A DNA stretch of 62,787 nucleotides from JBAXZR01 sp041670165. GTDB lineage: Bacteria; Bacillota; Clostridia; Christensenellales; UBA1242. Numbering within the stretch: position 1 is the stretch's first letter; every line of letters starts with the position of its first letter. The position numbers and the translations under genes were made by a program. Of this stretch, positions 52,807 through 60,155 are shown piece after piece. The stretch is taken from NCBI GenBank assembly GCA_041670165.1, contig JBAXZR010000006.1, positions 1-62,787 of the forward strand. Direction: 5' to 3'. Below the pieces are notes generated by a model that worked only from the letters and a program-made list of their open reading frames with translations, was not told the DNA's origin and ran no database searches.

Positions 52807-54438
52807 ATGCAAAAAACAATTAACGGCACAACTCTTCGTAAGATGATTATTGCCGGAGCAAATCTTTTGGAACAAAACAAAGGGCTCGTTGATGCGTTAA
52901 ATGTCTTTCCAGTTCCAGATGGCGACACAGGTACAAATATGAGCCTTACCATGAAAAGTGCAACCAGAGAAGTCATTGCTTGCAATGAAACAACTTGTGA
53001 AGCACTTTGCTCAGCTTTTTCAAAAGGAGCTTTGCGTGGAGCTAGGGGAAACTCTGGAGTTATTCTCTCACAAATTATCAAAGGTTTATCTTCTGTTCTT
53101 AGTGAGCAAGAGCAAATTTCAACAAAGATTTTTGCAAAAGCCATTCAAGAGGGTTCAAATGTTGCCTATAAGGCTGTTACAAAACCAAAAGAAGGAACAA
53201 TTCTTACGGTTATTCGTGTAATGGCTGAAGCAGCAAACACAATTGCAAAAAAAGAAACAGATTTTGATGTCTTTTTCAAACAACTTCTCATAAAAGGTGA
53301 AGAAATTTTGCAAATGACACCAGAACTTTTAGATGTTCTTAAAAAGGCTGGAGTTGTTGATGCGGGTGGTAGAGGACTAATAATTTTGTTCACAGGTTTC
53401 TACCAAGCCATCGTTAACGATGAAAATGTTGTTTTCACTTTTGATGAACCACTTCCAAATCAAACTGTTGATGGCATTGTTGCAGACATATACAACACTG
53501 ACATTCAATTTGGATATTGCACTGAACTTATGGTTGTTAATATGTACAAAAAAACAACCATGGCAGACATTGACAAAATGAGAGATAAACTCTTAACAAT
53601 CGGTGATTGTGTAATTTGCATTGGAGATTTAAACCTTGTTAAAGTGCATTGCCACTCAAATGAACCAAACAAAATTATTGCTTTTGCTCTAGCTCTCGGT
53701 GAAATCACAAATGTCAAAATTGAAAACATGCTTGAACAAAACCGTGAAATGAAAAATAAAGCAAAAAAACAAATTCCTCAAAAGCCATTAGGAATGGTTG
53801 CTGTTGCCCCAGGGGACGGAATTGCAAATGTGTTTAAGGAACTCATGGTTGACGAGCTTATCACTGGCGGTCAAACAATGAATCCAAGTGCTGAAGACAT
53901 TGTTTCAGCTGTTGAAAAAACTCCATCTCAGAATGTTATAATTTTCCCAAACAACAAAAATATAATTCTTGCTGCTGAACAAGCAAAAGCTCTTACAAGC
54001 AAAAACATTTATGTTGTTCCAACAAAGAGTGTTCCAGAAGGAATTGCAGCTGCTCTTTGCTTCAATATTGATGAGTCAGCTGATGAAAACTACGCACTCA
54101 TGCAAGATGCAATCAAAAATGTTCAATCTGGTTCAATAACTTATGCGGTTAGAGCAACTCATGTTGATGGTTTTGACCTTGCCGTTGGCGACATAATTGG
54201 GCTTGATGAAAAATCTATCTTAGCAAAAGGCTCAAATGTTTCAAAAACTCTTGAAGATCTTGTTGCAAAAATGGTTACAGAGTCAACTGTTTCAATAACT
54301 CTTTTCTATGGAGAAGATATAACTACTGAACAAGCTAGTGAAAACAAAGAACTTCTTGCCAAAAAATATCCAGCATTTGATATAAATGTTCTTTCAGGTG
54401 GACAACCTGTATATTATTATCTTGTTTCTGTGGAGTAA
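52807..54438 (+). CDS. yloV: DAK2-domain protein YloV (FakA-like fatty acid kinase subunit)
   Basis: This 543-aa protein has an N-terminal DhaL/DAK2 kinase domain (NVFPVPDGDTGTNM with Mg-binding Asp residues, then GARGNSGVILSQI). A middle domain with GYCTEL and VKVHCHSN follows, and the C-terminal part contains GDGIANVFKEL and NNKNIILAAEQA. FakA phosphorylates fatty acids presented by a FakB protein; no fakB is in the window. AGGAGA is upstream. recG, which usually follows yloV, does not. Confidence 0.92.
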   Translation: MQKTINGTTLRKMIIAGANLLEQNKGLVDALNVFPVPDGDTGTNMSLTMKSATREVIACNETTCEALCSAFSKGALRGARGNSGVILSQIIKGLSSVLSEQEQISTKIFAKAIQEGSNVAYKAVTKPKEGTILTVIRVMAEAANTIAKKETDFDVFFKQLLIKGEEILQMTPELLDVLKKAGVVDAGGRGLIILFTGFYQAIVNDENVVFTFDEPLPNQTVDGIVADIYNTDIQFGYCTELMVVNMYKKTTMADIDKMRDKLLTIGDCVICIGDLNLVKVHCHSNEPNKIIAFALALGEITNVKIENMLEQNREMKNKAKKQIPQKPLGMVAVAPGDGIANVFKELMVDELITGGQTMNPSAEDIVSAVEKTPSQNVIIFPNNKNIILAAEQAKALTSKNIYVVPTKSVPEGIAAALCFNIDESADENYALMQDAIKNVQSGSITYAVRATHVDGFDLAVGDIIGLDEKSILAKGSNVSKTLEDLVAKMVTESTVSITLFYGEDITTEQASENKELLAKKYPAFDINVLSGGQPVYYYLVSVE

Positions 54439-54441
54439 AAT

Positions 54442-54837
54442 TTGGACGAAAAAAATTTGCTTTCGAAAAGATTAAAAAGTAGGCACAATGATGCCTATTT
54501 TTCTAATAAAACCTATGATGATTGGCAAACAAAAACTGATTCATTGTGCAGTGTAAATCAGCTAATAAATGAAATGGAACTAAAAAATTTCAAAGAATTT
54601 GATGAAGTAATGATTGCACATTCACCAAGTCAAGAAAATGAAGAACTTACAAAAGTTTTTTCTTCTTACAAACAAATTGGAACATTATCACAATCTTTGT
54701 CTTTTGAACTATTAAACAAATTTGGTAAAAACTTTGTTTTTTATGGAGTAATATATTCTAAAAACATCAAAGTTTCACCCGTAAACAACATAAAATATCT
54801 AAACATAACAATCAAATTCGATATCCCATTTATATAA
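54442..54837 (+). CDS. Hypothetical 131-aa protein
   Basis: I do not recognise it. It starts at a TTG with GTGGAG upstream, 3 bp after yloV, so it may be translated with it. The first 90 residues are hydrophilic and helical with scattered aromatics (YDDWQTKTD). The last 40 are beta-rich and hydrophobic (FVFYGVIY, YLNITIKFDIPFI). No cysteine motif, signal or membrane helix is evident. It is not the start of recG as far as I can tell. It is the last gene before the type II CRISPR locus. Confidence 0.55.
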   Translation: MDEKNLLSKRLKSRHNDAYFSNKTYDDWQTKTDSLCSVNQLINEMELKNFKEFDEVMIAHSPSQENEELTKVFSSYKQIGTLSQSLSFELLNKFGKNFVFYGVIYSKNIKVSPVNNIKYLNITIKFDIPFI

Positions 54838-55038
54838 AATGTTAGTTTCAAAGACGAAATAATTAATTATATGTTGGTTTTCAAATGTTGGTTGAAATTT
54901 AGATTAAAATATTTATTTAAGACAACAAAAAAACTACATGATAGAAAATTTGTTGAACAAATTTGCTTAAATATGTAATATTATATATTTGATTAATTTG
55001 CTTTCAAAAAATTATTTATACAAAATATCAAATTTCAG

Positions 55039-55067
55039 TTGACAAACATTTTAAGATTGTATACCAT
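55039..55067 (+). promoter_or_regulatory. Probable tracrRNA promoter
   Basis: A perfect TTGACA (55039-55044) is followed after 17 bp by TACCAT (55062-55067). A better TATAAA at 55067-55072 has a 22-bp spacing. Either places the start just before the anti-repeat. Confidence 0.6.
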
Positions 55068-55077
55068 ATAAAAGTAA

Positions 55078-55195
55078 CTTATACCATACCAAATAGTCTT
55101 AGGTTACTGTAATAAGGCCTCTTTTCCTTAGGAAAACTGCGCCGTAAAGCTCTGAACCCTATGTGCTTATGCATATAGGGTTCATCTTTTTATTA
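55078..55195 (+). ncRNA. tracrRNA of the type II-C system
   Basis: Bases 55080-55114 match the array repeat in the plus sense (ACCATACCAAATA, then TCTTAGG) with only a few changes, so the RNA is an anti-repeat to crRNAs made from the minus strand. The crRNA 5' GUUAUAGU pairs with ACUGUAAU (two wobbles). A two-base mismatch bulge follows (UU for GA of the repeat), and then the upper stem through UCUUAGG. After AATAAGGC come a small hairpin TTTTCC-TTA-GGAAAA and GCGCCGTAAAGC. The terminator hairpin TGAACCCTATGTGC/GCATATAGGGTTCA (55153-55184) with TCTTTTT ends the RNA. Confidence 0.9.
55153..55192 (+). terminator. tracrRNA terminator
   Basis: A 14-bp stem with one G-T wobble and a 4-nt loop, followed by TCTTTTT. 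Confidence 0.9.
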
Positions 55196-55282
55196 AATGT
55201 AATTTATTGTATAAAAATGTTGAATTTTGTTTGGTTTTTACTACATCATGGTATAAAATGTAATTCATAATAAGGAGTTTTT

Positions 55283-58200
55283 ATGAATTATAGAATTGGT
55301 TTAGATATTGGAATTGGATCAGTCGGTTGGAGTGTAATTTCTCATGATGTAAGTGGCGACCCAATGAGAATTGTTGGTTGTGGTTGCAGAACTTTTGTTC
55401 CTGCTGAAAATCCAAAAGATGGAACTTCTCTTGCCGTTGACAGAAGAAATGCAAGACATTCAAGGCGAACTCTTAGAAGAAGAAATTTAAGACTTAAAAC
55501 TTTAAAAGCAATTTTAAAAAAAGAATTGTTTAACGGTGAAATTGATTTCAACACATTTTTAGGTGATGGAACAGATATTTTCATGCTTAGATACACAGCA
55601 CTCGATAAAAAAGTTTCAAAACAAGATTTCTCTAGAATTCTTGTAAATATTTTTAAACATCGTGGTTTTAAAAGTACACGAAAATCAGAACTTAAAGAAA
55701 AAGATGCTGGAAGCTTGCTGAAAGCCATTTCGCAAAATGAAAAATTGATTAAAGAGAATAATTATAGAACAGTTGGTGAAATGATATATCTCAACAAAAA
55801 TTTTCACAACACTGTATCCAACACAAAAAAAGAAAATATTGATATTTATATGGTTAGAAATTCTTCAGGAAATTATGAAAAATCTTTTTCTAGAAGAGAA
55901 TTAGAGAATGAAATTAATGAAATTTTTTCCGCACAAAGAAAGCTCGGTTCATCTTGGGCAAGTAAAGAATTAGAACAAAAAATTATTGAATTGTTTTCTA
56001 GGCAAAGATCTTTTGATGAAGGTCCGGGGGAAGGTAGCAAATATAAAGCCTCCTTTGCCGTTGGTAAATGCACTTTTGAAGAAGGAGAAAAAAGGGCAAG
56101 CAAAGGTTCACGAACTTTTGAAATTTTTCAGTGCTTGCAAAACTTTAATAACTGCAAAATTACATCACTAATTGATGGTGATCGCTTTTTAACCAAAGAA
56201 GAAAAAGACAAAATATATGAAAAATTTCTTTCAACTAGCAAGCTAACATTTAAACAAGTTAGAAAGCTTATAGATTTAAAGGATTATCAAAGATTTAATC
56301 TTGTTTCCTACGATTCAAAAAGAAAAAGTAATATTAAAAACAATGTTGAACAGAAAGAAACAAAAGAAAAAGACCCAGAAGATAAAGTTTTTGTTTCTAA
56401 AGAAAAAAGTGCGTTAGTAGAAAAATCACTTTCTTTAAATTCTAAGTTTAATGAATTAAATAATGATGAGAAAATTAGTTGCATAGATGACTGTGCTCAA
56501 ATGGTTACAATTGCAAAAAGCGATGCTAATAGAATGAATTTTGTTTTAACAAATTCAAGTTTTGAAAAATGGCAATTTCTTCGTGATGAAGCAGAAAAAT
56601 TTAAATTGATTGATGAAAAGGAACTCAGTGAAGAAGAAAAAATTGCATTGTATCCAAAATGTTTTTCTGAACTTTTAGAAGTTGATTTTTCGAAAGTGTG
56701 CAATCTTTCAACAAAAGCAATGAAAAAAATGATTCCTTTTCTTAAAGAAGGACAAAAATATGATAAGGCTGCAACAAGTGCTGGTTACAAATTTAATGAA
56801 CAAGAACAAAATTTACAAGACAAAATATCAGCAAAAGAAATTTTTGAAGATATAGATTCAATCACAAGCCCAGTGGCAAAAAGAGCAGTTAGCCAAACAA
56901 TCAAAGTTGTTAATGCTCTTGTTAATAAATATGGTACTCCTGATTCAATTTTTGTTGAGCTTGCTCGTGAAGTTAGCAAAACTTTTGATGAAAGAAGAAA
57001 GATTACTCAATCACAAAACGAAAATATGATAAGCAATGAAAAAATATACACACAGCTTAAATCTTTTGGATTGACCAATCCTAAAGGACAAGATATTCAA
57101 AAATTAAAACTATACTATAGTCAAGGTGGAAAATGTGCTTATTCTCAAAAATCTTTGCTTGAAGTTTTTGGCAACATGGCGTCAATTCTTTCAAACAACA
57201 ACACACAAATTGACCATATAATTCCATACAGCAAATGTTATGATGACTCAATGTCAAACAAGGTTCTTGTTTGCGCTGATGAAAACCAAAACAAGGGGCA
57301 AAGAACTCCTTTTGAATATTTTGGTCAGGACCAAGAGAGATGGGAAAAATTTGAAATGTTTGTTGAATCACAATTTGGAAAAAGTAAAAAGGCAAGAAAC
57401 TTACTCAAAATGGGTGTTTCAGATGAAGAGGCGGAAGAGCTAAACAGCAGAGCATTGAATGATACAAAATTTGCAACATCTTTTGTTCAAAATATGTTAA
57501 AAAATAATCTAAAATTTGCTGATAGCAAATTCAGTAAAGTGCCAGTTCGTGCCGTAAATGGCTCAATTACAAGCTTTTTAAGAAAAATTTGGGGACTAAG
57601 TAAAGATAGAGTAGAAAATGATAAACATCATGCACAAGATGCCATTGTTATTGCAACAGCAACAAACAATGTTTTACAAAAAGTTACCAAATATTTGCAA
57701 TTTAGAAGCAATAAAAAGATTGAAAAACATGACGGAATGCTTGTTGATTTGCAGACTGGTGAAATTATTCCATTAATCCCAGAACCATATACAGGTTTTG
57801 TTTCAGAAATAAAAGCAATTCTTTCTTCAAATCCTCAGTTATATGCAAAAGATTTACAGTGGGCAGGATATGACAATGAAGAAATTTCAAAAATTAAACC
57901 AATTTTTGTTTCTCGCATGCCTACAAGAAAAATTAAAGGTCCAATTCATGATTCAACAATACGAAGTGTTGCTCTAAATCAAAAAACTAATAAAGGTTTA
58001 ACTATTGTATTAACAAAAACTCCTATACAAAATTTGAAATTAGATGAAAATGGCGATATAAAGGATTATCCTCAAAAATTTATTGAAAGCGACAAACTTT
58101 TATATGAGAAACTAGTTGCAAGACTCAAACTGTTTAAGGGAGATGGCAAGCTTGCTTTCAAAGAGCCATTATTCAAGCCAAATCCGAAGGGTGGAAACAG

Positions 58201-58813
58201 TCCTGTTGTAAAAACTGTGAAACTTCAAAAAGCAATAAATGATTTTGTTGAAATTAAAACAGGTGAAGGAAAAGGAATTGCAGAAAAATCTAACATTGTC
58301 AGAACTGATGTTTTTGAAAAAAATGGAAAAAATTATCTTGTTCCAATTTATGTTAGCGATGTTTATAGCGGAATTCTTCCAAACAGAGCTATTACGCAAG
58401 GCAAGCCATTCTCAGAATGGAAAGAAATGGACGAAACATATCATTTCAAATTTTCACTTTTTCCTAATGATTTAATTTTTATTAAAAATAAAAAAGAAAT
58501 GCCAGCAACAAAAGAAATAACAAATGTTGTAATTGGTGAAGACGGCAAAGAAAAAGCTTTAAAACAAAAAATCAATGGATTCGTTAATAATAGTTATTTT
58601 TACTATTCTTCATGCGATTCATCTACTGCATCAATAGCAATTTTTACACATGATAGAGAATGGTCTTTAAGAATTGGCGTTCAATCGCTAGACATTTTTG
58701 AAAAATACCAAGTTGATATTTTAGGAAATGTTTCAAAAGCAGAATTTGAACCAAGACAAGAAATTTCTTTAAAAAATTCTTTTGTAACTGATTATGAAAA
58801 AATAGGAGAATAA
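55283..58813 (+). CDS. cas9: Cas9, type II-C CRISPR DNA endonuclease
   Basis: This 1176-aa effector cuts double-stranded DNA guided by crRNA:tracrRNA. RuvC-I is IGLDIGIGSVGWSV with D8. The Arg-rich bridge helix is RRNARHSRRTLRRRNLRL near residue 52. RuvC-II has E559 in FVELAREVSK. The HNH has QIDHIIPYSK with H645 and N668 in ADENQNKG, and the extra CAYSQ element. RuvC-III is DKHHAQDAIVIA with H783 and D786. All catalytic residues are present. The C-terminal PAM-interacting region runs from about 850. Size and gene order without csn2 or cas4 indicate II-C. AAGGAG lies before the ATG; TGGTATAAA at 55250 is a likely extended -10. Confidence 0.97.
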   Translation: MNYRIGLDIGIGSVGWSVISHDVSGDPMRIVGCGCRTFVPAENPKDGTSLAVDRRNARHSRRTLRRRNLRLKTLKAILKKELFNGEIDFNTFLGDGTDIFMLRYTALDKKVSKQDFSRILVNIFKHRGFKSTRKSELKEKDAGSLLKAISQNEKLIKENNYRTVGEMIYLNKNFHNTVSNTKKENIDIYMVRNSSGNYEKSFSRRELENEINEIFSAQRKLGSSWASKELEQKIIELFSRQRSFDEGPGEGSKYKASFAVGKCTFEEGEKRASKGSRTFEIFQCLQNFNNCKITSLIDGDRFLTKEEKDKIYEKFLSTSKLTFKQVRKLIDLKDYQRFNLVSYDSKRKSNIKNNVEQKETKEKDPEDKVFVSKEKSALVEKSLSLNSKFNELNNDEKISCIDDCAQMVTIAKSDANRMNFVLTNSSFEKWQFLRDEAEKFKLIDEKELSEEEKIALYPKCFSELLEVDFSKVCNLSTKAMKKMIPFLKEGQKYDKAATSAGYKFNEQEQNLQDKISAKEIFEDIDSITSPVAKRAVSQTIKVVNALVNKYGTPDSIFVELAREVSKTFDERRKITQSQNENMISNEKIYTQLKSFGLTNPKGQDIQKLKLYYSQGGKCAYSQKSLLEVFGNMASILSNNNTQIDHIIPYSKCYDDSMSNKVLVCADENQNKGQRTPFEYFGQDQERWEKFEMFVESQFGKSKKARNLLKMGVSDEEAEELNSRALNDTKFATSFVQNMLKNNLKFADSKFSKVPVRAVNGSITSFLRKIWGLSKDRVENDKHHAQDAIVIATATNNVLQKVTKYLQFRSNKKIEKHDGMLVDLQTGEIIPLIPEPYTGFVSEIKAILSSNPQLYAKDLQWAGYDNEEISKIKPIFVSRMPTRKIKGPIHDSTIRSVALNQKTNKGLTIVLTKTPIQNLKLDENGDIKDYPQKFIESDKLLYEKLVARLKLFKGDGKLAFKEPLFKPNPKGGNSPVVKTVKLQKAINDFVEIKTGEGKGIAEKSNIVRTDVFEKNGKNYLVPIYVSDVYSGILPNRAITQGKPFSEWKEMDETYHFKFSLFPNDLIFIKNKKEMPATKEITNVVIGEDGKEKALKQKINGFVNNSYFYYSSCDSSTASIAIFTHDREWSLRIGVQSLDIFEKYQVDILGNVSKAEFEPRQEISLKNSFVTDYEKIGE

Positions 58814-58814
58814 A

Positions 58815-59720
58815 ATGGCATTTATAAACATATATGTTCATAATGATGCCTATTTGTCGGTTAAAAACAACCAACTTGTTCTTTCCAATAAAAACAATGA
58901 ACAAAGTTATCCAATTGAAGATATAAATTCAATCATGATAGAAAGCTTAAACTCAACAATAACTAGCTACACTTTGAATTTTTTAATTCAAAATAAAGCA
59001 CTTTTTTATGTCTGTGATGAAAAACATTTGCCAAGTGCAGTCCTTTTACCTTTCAATAACTTCTATAAACCTTTATCAGTTTACAAAATTCAATCGCAAG
59101 CCAAAGAGCCAATAAATAAAAATATTTGGAAGAACATTATTATATCTAAAATTGAAAATCAAGCAAAGGTAGCAATATATGCTGGTTCAACTTTAGGCGA
59201 AAAAATTTTAGAAATATCTAGAAATGTGAAATCAGGTGATTCTCAAAATGCTGAGGCGCATGCTGCAAGTTTATATTTTAGAGAAGTGTTTGGTTTTACT
59301 TTCACAAGAGAACAAGAAAATTTTGTAAATGGTGCTTTAAATTATTGTTATTCAATAGTTAGGGGAGCAATTGCAAGAAGTATAACAGTTCATGGATTAT
59401 TAGGTTTTCTTGGCATTCATCACAAAAGCGAACTAAATCAATTTAATTTGGCTGATGATTTAATTGAACCATTTAGACCAGTTGTTGACAATCTTGTTTT
59501 ATTTATTTCAAAAATTACAAATGAAGAATCAATTTCTCCATCAACTAAAATGCAACTTTTAAACATTTTAAACACAAATGTCTTAATTAATGACAAATTG
59601 CAACCAATAAGTTATGCGATAGAAATTGTTGTTGAAAGTTTTGTTTCTTGTTTAACAAATAATAATTCTTGTATTATTCTTCCAAAATTTGTTGGTTTAG
59701 AGATTCATGAGTATGAGTGA
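58815..59720 (+). CDS. cas1: Cas1, CRISPR integrase (type II)
   Basis: This 301-aa integrase, with Cas2, inserts new spacers at the array leader end. Expected metal ligands are visible: Glu in QNAEAHAASLYF, His in LLGFLGIHHKSELNQF, and acidic residues in NLADDLIEPFRPVVD. The N-terminal beta domain (residues 1-75) is normal. It begins 1 bp after cas9 with AGGAG inside the cas9 end, so it is co-transcribed. It is the only cas1 in the window and therefore the only visible candidate to serve both arrays. Confidence 0.96.
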   Translation: MAFINIYVHNDAYLSVKNNQLVLSNKNNEQSYPIEDINSIMIESLNSTITSYTLNFLIQNKALFYVCDEKHLPSAVLLPFNNFYKPLSVYKIQSQAKEPINKNIWKNIIISKIENQAKVAIYAGSTLGEKILEISRNVKSGDSQNAEAHAASLYFREVFGFTFTREQENFVNGALNYCYSIVRGAIARSITVHGLLGFLGIHHKSELNQFNLADDLIEPFRPVVDNLVLFISKITNEESISPSTKMQLLNILNTNVLINDKLQPISYAIEIVVESFVSCLTNNNSCIILPKFVGLEIHEYE

Positions 59721-60036
59721 GAAGATTATGAGATTAATGGTATTTTTTGATTTGCCAACAAAAACAGCTGAAGATCGAAAGATTGCAAATTCTTTCAGAA
59801 GATTTTTAATTAATGATGGATATTATATGGTTCAATTTTCTTTGTATACAAGGTTGTGTTCAACAATAGAAAATGTTGGAGTTCATGAAAATAGATTGTC
59901 AATGAACATTCCGAATAAAGGTAGTGTAAGAAGTATGGCTGTTACAGAAAAACAATTTTCTAATATAAAAATTTTAGTAGGAGAGCCACGGAAAAGGGAT
60001 AAAAAAGTATCAGAAAATCAAATATCATTTTTCTAA
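59707..60036 (+). CDS. cas2: Cas2 (type II)
   Basis: This 109-aa Cas2 has the ferredoxin-like start MRLMVFFDLPTKTAEDRK, with the conserved Asp after the first strand, and the FLINDGYYMVQFSLYTRL block. It overlaps cas1 by 14 bp. Two alternative in-frame starts exist: 59713 and 59728. The latter, after GAGAAG, gives 102 aa and the more usual N-terminus. The protein bridges two Cas1 dimers in the integration complex. Confidence 0.93.
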   Translation: MSMSEKIMRLMVFFDLPTKTAEDRKIANSFRRFLINDGYYMVQFSLYTRLCSTIENVGVHENRLSMNIPNKGSVRSMAVTEKQFSNIKILVGEPRKRDKKVSENQISFF

Positions 60037-60100
60037 AAAAAACAAAAAAATATTAGAATTACTAGCTTAAAATTGATTTTTTAAAAAAATAAACAAAAAA

Positions 60101-60145
60101 ACAGCTTAAAAACCCTTTATTTATGGGGTGTGTAAGCTGTTTTTG
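60101..60145. terminator. Bidirectional terminator between cas2 and the type II array
   Basis: ACAGCTTA (60101-60108) pairs with TAAGCTGT (60133-60140), with an inner CCC/GGG. T-runs follow on both strands (TTTT right; seven A on the left read as T on the minus strand). It suits convergent transcription of the cas operon and the array. Confidence 0.8.
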
Positions 60146-60155
60146 TTATGTCCCT

